Assembly: GCF_000315425.1 (NCBI RefSeq)
Contig: NZ_JH992922.1
Location: forward strand, 257,754-321,753
Length of the DNA stretch: 64,000 nt
Direction of reading: 5' to 3'
Origin: Massilia timonae CCUG 45783
Lineage (GTDB): Bacteria; Pseudomonadota; Gammaproteobacteria; Burkholderiales; Burkholderiaceae_D
Part shown: positions 8,314 through 17,016 of the stretch, piece after piece
Position numbering within the stretch: the stretch's first letter is position 1
Layout of the letters: each line of letters starts with the position of its first letter
The notes under the pieces: generated by a model
Seen by the model: the letters and a program-made list of their open reading frames with translations, nothing else
What the model was told of the DNA's origin: nothing
Database searches by the model: none
Position numbers and translations under genes: made by a program

Positions 8314-11091
8314 TTACGGCAGCGGCTTGCCGTCCACGTCGATGCGGCGCACCTCGCCCAGGTTCAGGGCGCGGATGTCCTTCTCGACCTTGGCCATGTC
8401 GCCCACCACCACCCACACCAGCCCGTCGGCCACGAAGCTGCGCGCGGCCAGGGCGTTGGCCTGCTGCGGCGTGAGCGCCAGCGCCTTTTCGGTATAGGTG
8501 TTGAAGTAATCCTCGGGCAGGCCGTACTGCAGGATCGTGGAATAGGCGCCGGCCAGCTGGCCCGCGGTCTCGAAGCTGCCCGGCAGGCGCAGGGTTTTAT
8601 TGTCCTGCGCGAACTTGAGCTCCTCGTTCGCGATCGGCTTGGCGCCGGCGATGTTGCGGTATTCGCCCACCAGCTCCTTCAGCGCGTCGCCGGTCTTGTC
8701 GGTCTGCACCGGCGAGACGCTCATGAACTGGCGCTGGCCGATCGCCGGCGACACCAGGCTGCGCACGCCGTACGACCAGTGCTTGTCTTCGCGCAGGTTC
8801 ATATTGATGCGCGAGCTGAAGGTGCCGCCGAACACGTCGTTGACGATCTCGAGCGGCAGTGCCTCGGGGCTGTTACGCGGCGGCGCCAGCTGGCCGCCCA
8901 GGATCACGCTCTGCAGCGCGCCGGGACGGTCGACCAGGTAGACCACCGGCGCGGCGCGCGGCGCCACCGTGTCGATCACTTTCTTGGGCACCTCGCCCGC
9001 CTTCCAGGCGCCGAAGGCTTTCTCGAGCATCGGCTTGATCTCGGCCAGCGTGGTGTCGCCCACCACCAGCAGCGTGGCGTTGTTCGGCTTGAACCAGGTG
9101 GCGTGGTACTTCACCAGGTCGGCGCGCGTCATGCGCTTGACGGCGTCCTCGGTGCCGGTGCCGGTGCCCGGCTTGGCGTACACGTGGTTATGCCCGTACA
9201 GCAGGGCCGGCGCAAGGCGCATCGCGATCGATTGCGGATCGGACTTCTCGCGCGCGATCGCGGCCAGGCGGTCCTGCTGCAGGCGCACGAATTCGTTCTG
9301 CGGGAAGGCGGGATTGAGCACCAGGTCCGCATACAGGTTCAGCGCCTGCGGCAGCGTGGCCTTGAGCGCGTTCATGCCAACGAAAGCGCCGTCCAGGTTG
9401 GTGCTGGCGCCGAAGGTCGCGCCCAGGCTTTCCAGCTCCTCGCCGATCTGCAGCGATTTGCGCGAGCTCGTGCCTTCTTCGAGCATGCGCAGGGCCAGGC
9501 TGGCCACGCCGGGCATCGTGGCGCTGTCCGAGGCGTAGCCGCTGTCGACCAGCATCTGCAGGTTGACGATCGGCGCTTCATGGCGCTCGGCCAGCACGAC
9601 ATTCAGGCCGTTCGACAAGGTGGTGCGCTGCATCGGCGGCAGCTTGAGCGACATCGCCTTGCCGGTGTCCGGCGCCTTGCTGCGGTCCAGGCCGGTATTG
9701 GTCGCTGCCAGGCCGGTCGGGAACGGGTCGATCTGCAGCACGAAGTCGCCGTCGCTGAGCCAGTCGTTCATGACCTTCCTGACCATGGCCGGGGTCGCGT
9801 CCTTGATGCGCTGCAGGTAGACCTTGTAGCAGTCCGGATTGCCGGTATAGGTCTCGCACGAGGCCAGCAGGTCGCTCTTGCCGCCGAAGCCGCCGACGCG
9901 CTCGATCATGCGCGTGTACTGGGCCAGGATCGCGGTCTTGGCCAGGCGCAGCTCGGCGTCCGTCGGGCCGCTCTTCATCAGCGCGCGCAGCTCTTCGTCG
10001 GCGACTTTTTCCATCTTCGCGACGTCGGCGCCCGGACGCGCGGTCAGGGTCATGCTGAACTGGCCGCCGATCTCGGACGAGCTGTCGCTCGCGGTCGCGC
10101 TGGTGGCCAATTGATCCTGGTACACCAGGCGTTTATACAGGCGCGAGGTCTTGCCGCCGCCCAGCACGCGCGCCGCCAGGTCGAGCAGCGCTTCCTCTTG
10201 CGTGTGCGCGCCCGGCACGTTCCAGGTGCGATAGATGCGCGACTGCGGCACGCGGTCCTGCGCCACCGTGCGGTGGGTGCCAGTGCGCTTGGCGATCCAG
10301 GCGTCATGCTTGGCCAGCGGCGGGCCCGGCGGGATCGCGCCATAGAAGCGCTCGACCTTCTCGCGCGCTTCTTCCGGCGAGATATCGCCCGACAGCACCA
10401 GCACCGTGTTGTTTGGGCCGTAGTTCTGCTTGAACCAGTCCTGCACGTCGGTCATCGAGGCCGCATCGAGGTCTTCCATCTTGCCGATCACGGTCCAGGA
10501 ATACGGATGGCCGGCCGGGTAGGTATTGGTGGTCAACAGTTCCCAAGCAATGCCGTAGGGCTGGTTCTCGTATTGGCGCTTTTCGTTCTGCACCACGCCG
10601 CGCTGGATGTCGAGCTTCTTCTTGTCGACCGTGCCGAGGAGGTAGCCCATGCGGTCGCTCTCGGCGAACAGCGCATAGTCGAGCATCGAGGTCGGCACGT
10701 TCTGGAAGTAATTGGTGCGGTCCTGGTTGGTGGTGCCGTTCAGGTCGGTCGCGCCGATGCGCTCCATCGCGTTCAGGTAGGTGTGCTTGAAGTTGTCGCT
10801 GCCGCTGAACATCAGGTGCTCGAACAGGTGGGCGAAGCCGGTCTTGCCCACCTTCTCGTTCTTGGAGCCGACGTGGTACCAGGTATTGATCGCCACCACC
10901 GGCGTCTTGCGGTCTTCGTGCACCAGCACCGTCAGCCCGTTCTTGAGCGTGAACTTGGTGTACTTGATGTCCGGGATCGGGATGTCCGGCGTGGCGGCCG
11001 GCTTTGCCGGCGCGGCCTGGATGGAAGACGTGCCGAACGCAAGCGCGAGCGCTGCGGCCAGGCCGATGGTGCGACGAACGGAAACTGCCAT
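8314..11091 (-). CDS. Secreted M16 family zinc metallopeptidase (two-domain)
   Basis: Predicted 925-aa periplasmic protease. The signal peptide covers about residues 1-26 (SIQA). The inverted zinc motif HLFEH is at 88-92 and the third ligand is E170 in VVQNE, so the N-terminal M16 unit is catalytic. The C-terminal M16 unit begins near residue 490 and lacks the motif, acting as the structural half, as in processing-peptidase-like and PqqL-type proteins. The full two-domain length is typical. The start at 11091 follows GGAGGAGAA. It is monocistronic; the upstream sugar dehydrogenase gene on the same strand is 169 bases away behind a hairpin. Confidence 0.92.
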   Translation of the reverse strand: MAVSVRRTIGLAAALALAFGTSSIQAAPAKPAATPDIPIPDIKYTKFTLKNGLTVLVHEDRKTPVVAINTWYHVGSKNEKVGKTGFAHLFEHLMFSGSDNFKHTYLNAMERIGATDLNGTTNQDRTNYFQNVPTSMLDYALFAESDRMGYLLGTVDKKKLDIQRGVVQNEKRQYENQPYGIAWELLTTNTYPAGHPYSWTVIGKMEDLDAASMTDVQDWFKQNYGPNNTVLVLSGDISPEEAREKVERFYGAIPPGPPLAKHDAWIAKRTGTHRTVAQDRVPQSRIYRTWNVPGAHTQEEALLDLAARVLGGGKTSRLYKRLVYQDQLATSATASDSSSEIGGQFSMTLTARPGADVAKMEKVADEELRALMKSGPTDAELRLAKTAILAQYTRMIERVGGFGGKSDLLASCETYTGNPDCYKVYLQRIKDATPAMVRKVMNDWLSDGDFVLQIDPFPTGLAATNTGLDRSKAPDTGKAMSLKLPPMQRTTLSNGLNVVLAERHEAPIVNLQMLVDSGYASDSATMPGVASLALRMLEEGTSSRKSLQIGEELESLGATFGASTNLDGAFVGMNALKATLPQALNLYADLVLNPAFPQNEFVRLQQDRLAAIAREKSDPQSIAMRLAPALLYGHNHVYAKPGTGTGTEDAVKRMTRADLVKYHATWFKPNNATLLVVGDTTLAEIKPMLEKAFGAWKAGEVPKKVIDTVAPRAAPVVYLVDRPGALQSVILGGQLAPPRNSPEALPLEIVNDVFGGTFSSRINMNLREDKHWSYGVRSLVSPAIGQRQFMSVSPVQTDKTGDALKELVGEYRNIAGAKPIANEELKFAQDNKTLRLPGSFETAGQLAGAYSTILQYGLPEDYFNTYTEKALALTPQQANALAARSFVADGLVWVVVGDMAKVEKDIRALNLGEVRRIDVDGKPLP

Positions 11092-11133
11092 GCTTCTCCT
11101 CCTGAAAGGGGCGGGACGGGAATGAAACGCACA

Positions 11134-11156
11134 AGGCGCGCCTCAGGGACGCGCCT
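11134..11156 (-). terminator. Hairpin downstream of the sugar dehydrogenase gene
   Basis: Arms of 7 bp (AGGCGCG/CGCGCCT) flank a 9-base loop, about 105 bases after the stop of the 11261-12436 gene and just upstream of the M16 protease. It could be a weak terminator or a leader structure; it has no strong T tract. Confidence 0.3.
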
Positions 11157-11260
11157 CGCAAACATTCATTCTAGGCAGGTTTCACGTTGTCAACAAACAA
11201 AAACATGATGCATATGCCAGGTTTGACCCAACATCATGCAGCGCGCATCACTTGGGGACC

Positions 11261-12436
11261 TCAGCGCGGCACGATACGGAGCAGGCTGCCCTTGGCTTCG
11301 TCGGTCAGTACGTACAGCTGGCCGTCCGGGCCCTGGCGCACGTCGCGCACGCGCTTGCCGACAGGCAGCAGCTCCTGGGCCGTTACCTTGCCCTGGGCGT
11401 CGAGCTGCACGCGGCGCACGTCCTGGCCGGCCAGGCTGCCGCTGAACAGGCTGCCCTGCCATTGCGGGAAGGCTTTACCCGTGTAGAAGGCCAGGCCCGA
11501 CGGCGCCGGCGACGGCGTCCACACGACGATCGGCTGCACCGTGCCCGGCACCACCTTCATGCCGATCGGCTCGCGCGTGCCGTAGTCCAGCGTATAGCTT
11601 TGCAGCGGCCAGCCATAGTTCTTGCCGGCCTCGATCACGTTGATTTCGTCGCCGCCGCGCGAGCCGTGCTCGTTGGCGTAGACGCGGCCGCTCTTCGGAT
11701 CGCGCGCCAGGCCCTGCACGTTGCGGTGGCCGTAGCTGTAGATCTCGGGACGGGCGTTGTCCTTGCCGGCGAACGCGCCCTTGCCGACCGGCTGGCCGGT
11801 GTCCGTCAGGTGCAGGATCTTGCCGGTGTGCGAGGCCAGGCTCTGGGCATGGTCGCGCGCCAGCATATTGCCGATGCGCTGAGGCGTATTGCCGCCGTCG
11901 CCGATGCTCATCAAGAGGGTGTTATCGGGCAGGAACAGGATGCGCGAGCCGAAGTGCTGGCCGCCGCTCTTGCCCAGGTTGACCGCGAAGAGTTGCTTGA
12001 TGCCGGTCACGCGCTTGCCGTCGAACACGCCCTGCACCAGCACGGTCCGGTTCTCGTCGTCGGTGCCGCTGGCCATCGTCATGTAGATGCGCGGGTTGGT
12101 TTTATCGGCGGGATGGACCGCGATGTCGAGCAGGCCGCCCTGGCCGCTGGCATACAGGTTCGGCAAACCGTCGAGAGGAATTTGCTGGAAGCTCTTGCCG
12201 TTTAACAGGTGCAGCGTGCCCTGCTTGCCCGTGACCAGCATGCGGCCATCCGGCAACCACGCCATGCCCCAGGGTTGCGGCGCGCCGGTGGCGACCGTTT
12301 CGAGCTTCCAGCCCTTGGCCAGCGGCGGCTTGTCGACCGGCGTCACTTCTTGCGCCACGGCGGCAGCGCCGACCGTCGCCAGTGCGGCGGCCAGAACCAG
12401 TTTTTTGCTCAAGAACTTTCTGACAATACTCGGCAT
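11261..12436 (-). CDS. PQQ-dependent sugar dehydrogenase (soluble, YliI-like)
   Basis: Predicted 391-aa periplasmic six-bladed beta-propeller quinoprotein. A basic N-terminus leads into a signal peptide (SKKLVLAAALATVGAAAVAQ). Family signatures include PWGMAWLPDGRMLVT near the mature start, YSYGHRNVQGLA, and EHGSRGGDEINVIEAGKNYGW, cut short here. These match the aldose sugar dehydrogenase (YliI/GSDH) family, which oxidises aldoses using PQQ. No PQQ synthesis genes lie in the window. The start at 12436 has GAGAGGAAG upstream; the longer in-frame start lacks one. A lipoprotein paralogue lies at 15535. Confidence 0.9.
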   Translation of the reverse strand: MPSIVRKFLSKKLVLAAALATVGAAAVAQEVTPVDKPPLAKGWKLETVATGAPQPWGMAWLPDGRMLVTGKQGTLHLLNGKSFQQIPLDGLPNLYASGQGGLLDIAVHPADKTNPRIYMTMASGTDDENRTVLVQGVFDGKRVTGIKQLFAVNLGKSGGQHFGSRILFLPDNTLLMSIGDGGNTPQRIGNMLARDHAQSLASHTGKILHLTDTGQPVGKGAFAGKDNARPEIYSYGHRNVQGLARDPKSGRVYANEHGSRGGDEINVIEAGKNYGWPLQSYTLDYGTREPIGMKVVPGTVQPIVVWTPSPAPSGLAFYTGKAFPQWQGSLFSGSLAGQDVRRVQLDAQGKVTAQELLPVGKRVRDVRQGPDGQLYVLTDEAKGSLLRIVPR

Positions 12437-12571
12437 AACTTCCTCTCTCAAAAAACATTGAACACTTGACATCGTAGCTGATTCGCCGCATTTTCCATCA
12501 TTTTATCTGCACGTTCGACGCAATCGGCGTATCATTGATGGTTCAGCGAACCAGCGTAAGGACTCCCTTCA

Positions 12572-13126
12572 ATGATTCAACGACGCTCCTTCCTCAAGAG
12601 CTCTCTCCTCCTCGCATCTTCCTCCCTCGCCCTTCCAACCCTTGCCAAGAATACATCACCTGACAGCAGTGTCCTGTCGGGCGAGTGCTGCCTGCGCTTC
12701 TACAATACGCACACCGGCGAGAAGTTGAAGAGCACGTTCTGGGCCGAAGGCGAGTTCGTCCCCGATGCCCTGAAAGACATCAATAAAGTGCTGCGCGACC
12801 ACCGCAGCGGCAAGGTCGCCGAGATCGATCCGCAACTGCTGCTGCTGCTCGGCCAGCTCAATAGCAAGCTCGACAACAGCAAGGAACTGCACATCATCTC
12901 GGGCTACCGCGCGCCTGAATCGAATGCCTTCCTGCGCAGCCACGGCAGCGGCGGCGTCGCCAAGCGCAGCCTGCACATGGACGGCAAGGCAATCGACATC
13001 CGCCTGCCGGGCACCGACCTGCGTAACCTGCAGAAAGCGGCGATGTCGCTCAAGGGCGGCGGCGTCGGCTATTACGCCAGCTCGCAGTTCGTCCACATGG
13101 ATACCGGCCGCGTTCGGTATTGGTAA
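12572..13126 (+). CDS. mepK: MepK-type murein DD/LD-endopeptidase (YcbK, DUF882)
   Basis: Predicted 184-aa peptidoglycan cross-link hydrolase, close to the 182-aa length of E. coli MepK. The N-terminus QRRSFLK is a twin-arginine signal. The zinc ligands are H135 and D142 in SLHMDGKAIDIR and H175 in FVHMD; GYRAPESN precedes them, as in the M15A/DUF882 fold. It is expected to cleave 3-3 (and some 4-3) cross-links in the periplasm. Transcription probably starts from a TATCAT at 12540, and GTAAGGA provides the ribosome site. The next gene begins 4 bases after its stop, suggesting one operon of envelope proteins. Confidence 0.92.
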   Translation: MIQRRSFLKSSLLLASSSLALPTLAKNTSPDSSVLSGECCLRFYNTHTGEKLKSTFWAEGEFVPDALKDINKVLRDHRSGKVAEIDPQLLLLLGQLNSKLDNSKELHIISGYRAPESNAFLRSHGSGGVAKRSLHMDGKAIDIRLPGTDLRNLQKAAMSLKGGGVGYYASSQFVHMDTGRVRYW

Positions 13127-13130
13127 GACC

Positions 13131-13952
13131 ATGACGCGGCAGATCGTCCGCGTTGTGTCTTCGCTTGCCATGGGCTCCGTGCTCATGGCCGCTTCACTCT
13201 GCCTGCCGCTTCACGCCGCCGGCCAGAACACCGTCACCGTCAAGTCCACCCGTGACCCGGTCGACAAGTCCTACCGCAAAATGATCCGCGGCATAGAGCG
13301 CTTCGAGCGCGAACGCGCCTTCGCTCCCAACGCCACCCTGCGCTTCCAACTGCTGCCGCGCCTGCCGTCGACGGACATGCGCGGCATCACCTTGCGCATT
13401 GCGGGCGACACCGTGTCGGTGCCGGTGCCCGTCGATGAGAACAATTTCTTCGTCCTGCCGCGTCACGCGCAAGCCTTGCAGGAAGACGCCGCCGTGCTCG
13501 CCAGCCGCAAGACCGCCAGCATGACCTGGCGCGCGCGCATCGAATCGCCCGGCCTGCCCGCTGGCACGCGGCGCCTGGGCGACCTGCGCCTGGAATGCCG
13601 GGTGGGCAAGGAAGCCGGCCTGGTCTCGAACAGCTCGCCGCTGTTCGGCTGGATTTCGGACGCGCTGAACACGCCCGAGGGCGTATGCACCAGCCCGGAC
13701 GGCAATTACCTGTTCTTTGCCGAACGGCCGATCTTCGCGGTCACGCTGCGCGCCGGCGAGCGGATGGAGACATTGCCTTTCAATATGCTGTACGCCGGCG
13801 GCGAACAGACGCCCGACATGCTGCCCTTCTGCGACTGCCAGGCGCTGCTCGACCGCACTTATTATGTGCCGCTGTGGGATGCCAGCTGGCCCGACGATAC
13901 GCTGGTCGAGTTCGAATACATGGTCGATGCGCCAAGCGGGGTGGCGCCATGA
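13131..13952 (+). CDS. Secreted hypothetical protein, mepK operon
   Basis: Unrecognised 273-aa protein with a signal peptide (cleavage near LHAAG, residue about 27). The mature region has an N-terminal helix with basic residues (YRKMIRGIERFERER), followed by beta-rich sequence with RLECRVGKEAGLV and CTSPDGNYLFFAERP. Four Cys suggest disulfides in the periplasm. It begins 4 bases after mepK and overlaps the following lipoprotein gene by the ATGA tetranucleotide, so the three are probably translated together. No catalytic motif was seen. Confidence 0.75.
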   Translation: MTRQIVRVVSSLAMGSVLMAASLCLPLHAAGQNTVTVKSTRDPVDKSYRKMIRGIERFERERAFAPNATLRFQLLPRLPSTDMRGITLRIAGDTVSVPVPVDENNFFVLPRHAQALQEDAAVLASRKTASMTWRARIESPGLPAGTRRLGDLRLECRVGKEAGLVSNSSPLFGWISDALNTPEGVCTSPDGNYLFFAERPIFAVTLRAGERMETLPFNMLYAGGEQTPDMLPFCDCQALLDRTYYVPLWDASWPDDTLVEFEYMVDAPSGVAP

Positions 13953-14248
13953 AGCTGCCCTTTGCCCTGTGCGCGGCGCTGCTGGCGGGCTGCGCGACGC
14001 AGGCACCGGCGCCGGGTTCCGTCGTCGCGGCCGAGCGGCTGTCGGCAGCGGTGGTGGCCGGGCGCACGACGAAGGCGGAGTTGCTGGCCGCCTTCGGCCC
14101 CACGAAAAGCGTGCGCTTCGACAGCGGCTACGAGGCCTGGGTGTATCAGTCGCCGGCCGGCGGCGGGCGGTTCAGCGAATTCGTCGTGCTGATCGATCCC
14201 GCCGGCGTCGTCAGCAAGACGCGCACACGCGCGCAATCAACACCATGA
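13949..14248 (+). CDS. Small lipoprotein, SmpA/BamE-like fold
   Basis: Predicted 99-aa lipoprotein. The lipobox LLAGC makes Cys 14 the lipidated residue. The mature part (RTTKAELLAAFGPTKSVRFDSGYEAWVY) resembles the helix-turn-strand pattern of SmpA/OmlA-fold proteins, which often bridge envelope proteins. It overlaps the preceding gene by four bases (ATGA). Family assignment is by pattern only. Confidence 0.72.
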   Translation: MKLPFALCAALLAGCATQAPAPGSVVAAERLSAAVVAGRTTKAELLAAFGPTKSVRFDSGYEAWVYQSPAGGGRFSEFVVLIDPAGVVSKTRTRAQSTP

Positions 14249-14250
14249 AC

Positions 14251-14266
14251 ATCCGGTGCACCGGAT
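14251..14266. promoter_or_regulatory. 16-bp perfect palindrome upstream of the DUF892 gene
   Basis: ATCCGGTGCACCGGAT is self-complementary. It starts 2 bases after the lipoprotein stop and lies about 100 bases before the DUF892 start. It may be an operator for the downstream gene or part of a loop-poor terminator. Confidence 0.35.
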
Positions 14267-14368
14267 TCATCGACAGTGTGTAGCACCTAACAAACATGAT
14301 TCGCCAACTCTGCGAAGGTAATGGCAGGGCGAACCTTCGCCACCTGTACAAACATTCACGGAGGAATC

Positions 14369-14881
14369 ATGACGACCACTGCAGACGACAACTTCAACGA
14401 CTGGCTGCGCGATGCCCACGCGATGGAAAAGCAGGCAGAGCAGATGCTGACCGCGCAGGCCGAGCGCCTCGAACACTATCCTGAGCTGCGCGCACGCATC
14501 GTCCAGCACATCGACGAGACCCGCTGGCAGCACGGCATCCTCGACGAAATCCTGGCCCGCCGCGGCACCGACAACTCGATCCTGAAAGACATCGGCGGCC
14601 GCCTGGCGGCCTTCGGCCAGGCCGTGGGCGGCATGGCGGCCAGCGACGAAGTCGTTAAGGGCGCCATGGCCGGTTATGTGTTCGAGAACGTCGAGATCTC
14701 GAGCTATACGGCGCTGATCGCAGCGGCGAAATCCGTCGGCGACACGGCAACCCAGGCCCAGCTGGAGCAGATCCTGGAACAGGAAAAGGCGATGGCGGCC
14801 TGGCTGCTGGACCATCTGCCGCAAATCACCCAGGCCTTCCTGGCGCGTTCGGCCACTCCGGGCGTGGAAGCGAAGAAGTAA
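14369..14881 (+). CDS. DUF892 / YciE-like ferritin-fold protein
   Basis: Predicted 170-aa four-helix-bundle protein. WLRDAHAMEKQAEQML and HIDETRWQHGILDEIL carry the Glu/His residues of the DUF892 (YciE/YciF) ferritin-like family, which is often stress-induced; biochemical function is unproven. The start at 14369 has GGAGGA five bases upstream; upstream in-frame codons lack support. It stands alone, between a palindrome at 14251 and a pair of hairpins beginning 16 bases after its stop. Confidence 0.85.
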   Translation: MTTTADDNFNDWLRDAHAMEKQAEQMLTAQAERLEHYPELRARIVQHIDETRWQHGILDEILARRGTDNSILKDIGGRLAAFGQAVGGMAASDEVVKGAMAGYVFENVEISSYTALIAAAKSVGDTATQAQLEQILEQEKAMAAWLLDHLPQITQAFLARSATPGVEAKK

Positions 14882-14897
14882 TCGCACCAGTTTGAAG

Positions 14898-14961
14898 CTG
14901 CCCATTTATTGGGCAGAGACAATGGTTTGGAATGGCGCGGTTTGCGCTGTTCCAAACCATT
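14898..14961. terminator. Two tandem hairpins after the DUF892 gene
   Basis: The first is a 7-bp stem (CTGCCCA/TGGGCAG, loop TTTAT). The second has 12-bp perfect arms at 14921-14932 and 14950-14961 with a 17-base spacer. They lie between the DUF892 stop and the AHSA1 gene. They may form a terminator, or the second may be a leader structure of the AHSA1 transcript. Confidence 0.4.
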
Positions 14962-15070
14962 CGTCATTTGGCGCATCAAAATGTCGGCGCCGGTGTCGAA
15001 TCCGGGAGTGTTGCTTCGTCGTGGCGTTCAGAGGGATGCCCTCTGCCGCTACCACACAAGGAGATCAACC

Positions 15071-15517
15071 ATGTCCACCAATACCGTCGAGCTGCACCGC
15101 GTACTCAAATCGACCCCGCATCGCCTGTTCCGCGCCTTCACCACTCCCGGCGCCTATGCAAAATGGCTGCCGCCTTATGGCATGTTCGCCACCGTCCACG
15201 AGATGGATGGCCGGGTCGGCGGCCGCTACCGGATGTCCTTCACCAACTTCACCAACGGCCGCAGCGAGACCTTCGGCGGCGAGTTCCTGGAGCTGGAACC
15301 CGGCAAGCGCGTGCGCTACACGGCCGAGTTCGACGACCCGCAATTGCCCGGCCAGATGCAGACCACGGTCGTCATGCGCGAAATCTTTTGCGGGGTCGAG
15401 GTGCATATTAAGCAAGAAGGCATTCCTGCCCAGATCCCGGTCGAGCTGTGCTACCTGGGCTGGCAAGAATCGCTCGAACAACTGGCAAAACTGGTCGAGC
15501 CCGACATCAAGGACTGA
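15071..15517 (+). CDS. SRPBCC / AHSA1-domain protein
   Basis: Predicted 148-aa START-like (Bet v1 fold) protein. The N-terminus VELHRVLKSTPHRLFRAFT, then KWLPP, GGRYRMSF, and the terminal LGWQESLEQLAKLVEP are characteristic of the Activator of Hsp90 ATPase homologue 1-like family. Members bind hydrophobic ligands; a specific role cannot be inferred. AAGGAGAT precedes the ATG at 15071. The next gene follows after 17 bases. Confidence 0.87.
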   Translation: MSTNTVELHRVLKSTPHRLFRAFTTPGAYAKWLPPYGMFATVHEMDGRVGGRYRMSFTNFTNGRSETFGGEFLELEPGKRVRYTAEFDDPQLPGQMQTTVVMREIFCGVEVHIKQEGIPAQIPVELCYLGWQESLEQLAKLVEPDIKD

Positions 15518-15534
15518 GCGCGCGAGAGGCGGCC

Positions 15535-17001
15535 ATGCGCATCGGGCATCTGCGGACCATGCTGTTGCCGTTCGTGGCCATGCTCATCGGCCTGACCCTG
15601 CTCGCCTGCGGTGGCGGTGGCGGCAGTCCAGGCATCACCGGCGCGGTCCCGCCACCGGCCAGCACCGGATCGCTGGCCGTCAGCGCCAGCGGCCTGCCGG
15701 CCGGCGTCAATCCCGCCCTGCGGGTCACCGGTCCCAACAATTACCTGCAAGACCTCACACAATCGCAAACCCTCGCCAACCTGGCGCCCGGCAGCTATAA
15801 CGTGTCGGCCTCGGCTGTCACGAGCGGCGGCGTCACCTACCAGCCGGCGCCCGCCTCGCAAGCGGCGACCATCAGCGCCGGCGCCACCGCGTCCGCCACG
15901 GTGAGCTATGGCAGCGGCACGCTGACGCTCGTCACGACGCAGGTCGTCGCCGGGCTCGACAACCCGACCTGGCTGACCGCCCCGCCCGGCGACCTGCGCC
16001 TGTTCGTCAGCGAGCGGCCGGGCCGGGTGCGCATCGTCGACAACGGCAGCACGCGCGACCAGCCCTACCTCGACATCGGCGCGCGCGTATTCACCGAAGG
16101 CGAAGGCGGGCTGCTGTCGTTCGCCTTCGATCCGCAGTTCGCTCGCAACGGTTATTTCTACGTCTGCTACACCGACTTGCAGCGCAATATCGTGATCGAG
16201 CGCTTCAGCGCCGGCGCCACGGCAACGGCCGCCAATCCGACCTCCGGTCTGGTCATCCTGCGCATCGCGCATCCGACCTACCAGAACCATGTCGGCGGCC
16301 AGCTCGCCTTCGGCCCGGACGGCTACCTGTACCTGGGCACCGGCGACGGCGGCGGCGCCAGCGATCCGCAAGGCAATGCGCGCAACCAGGCCAGCCTGCT
16401 CGGCAAGCTGCTGCGCATCGACGTGGCGGGCGCCACGGCCGCCCACCCCTATACGATTCCCACCAGCAATCCCTATCGCGACGCGACCGGGCGCCGCCCC
16501 GAGATCTGGGCTTCCGGCCTGCGCAACCCGTGGCGCTTCAGCTTCGACGCCAGCCAGCTGTATTTACCAGACCCCGGCCAGGACCGGCGCGAAGAAATCA
16601 ATATCGTCGGCACGGCCCAGGCCAGCCTGGACTATGGCTGGAACGTCATGGAAGGAACGCTGTGCTACGGCGCCGAGACTTGCGAGCGCGCCGGGCTGAC
16701 CCTGCCCGTCTTCGAATACGACCACGGCGCGAACGACGTCAACGGTTGCTCGATCACCGGCGGCTTCGTGTACCGCGGGCGCGCCCTGCCCGAGCTGGCG
16801 GGCCGCTATTTCTATTCCGATTTGTGCGGCGGCTACCTGAAGAGTTTCCTTGCCACCGGCAACGGCATCATCGAACAGCGCGACTGGGAGATCGACGACA
16901 TCGGCCGCATCGTGTCTTTCGGCCAGGATGCCCAAGGCGAGCTGTACTTACTCACTGGTGGCGGGGCCATCCATAAAATTGGACGCGGCCCCACACAATG
17001 A
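15535..17001 (+). CDS. Lipoprotein PQQ-type sugar dehydrogenase
   Basis: Predicted 488-aa protein. A lipobox (LTLLAC) followed by a glycine run is the lipid anchor. Residues about 40-140 look like a small beta-sandwich linker with repeated Ala/Ser/Gly. The rest is a soluble glucose dehydrogenase/Hedgehog-interacting-protein-like propeller: NPTWLTAPPGDLRLFVSERP, GGLLSFAFDPQFA, HVGGQLAFGPDGYLYLGTGD (shortened) and NPYRDATGRRPEIWASGLRNP (shortened). It is a diverged paralogue of the enzyme at 11261, here tethered to the membrane. PQQ use is inferred from the family. Confidence 0.87.
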   Translation: MRIGHLRTMLLPFVAMLIGLTLLACGGGGGSPGITGAVPPPASTGSLAVSASGLPAGVNPALRVTGPNNYLQDLTQSQTLANLAPGSYNVSASAVTSGGVTYQPAPASQAATISAGATASATVSYGSGTLTLVTTQVVAGLDNPTWLTAPPGDLRLFVSERPGRVRIVDNGSTRDQPYLDIGARVFTEGEGGLLSFAFDPQFARNGYFYVCYTDLQRNIVIERFSAGATATAANPTSGLVILRIAHPTYQNHVGGQLAFGPDGYLYLGTGDGGGASDPQGNARNQASLLGKLLRIDVAGATAAHPYTIPTSNPYRDATGRRPEIWASGLRNPWRFSFDASQLYLPDPGQDRREEINIVGTAQASLDYGWNVMEGTLCYGAETCERAGLTLPVFEYDHGANDVNGCSITGGFVYRGRALPELAGRYFYSDLCGGYLKSFLATGNGIIEQRDWEIDDIGRIVSFGQDAQGELYLLTGGGAIHKIGRGPTQ

Positions 17002-17004
17002 GTT

Positions 17005-17010
17005 TAGAAT
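17005..17010 (+). promoter_or_regulatory. -10-like hexamer 6 nt before the thioesterase start
   Basis: TAGAAT (5 of 6 to consensus) ends six bases before the ATG at 17017. The intervening AAAGAG could also serve as a weak ribosome site, so leaderless transcription is only a possibility. Confidence 0.35.
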
Positions 17011-17016
17011 AAAGAG

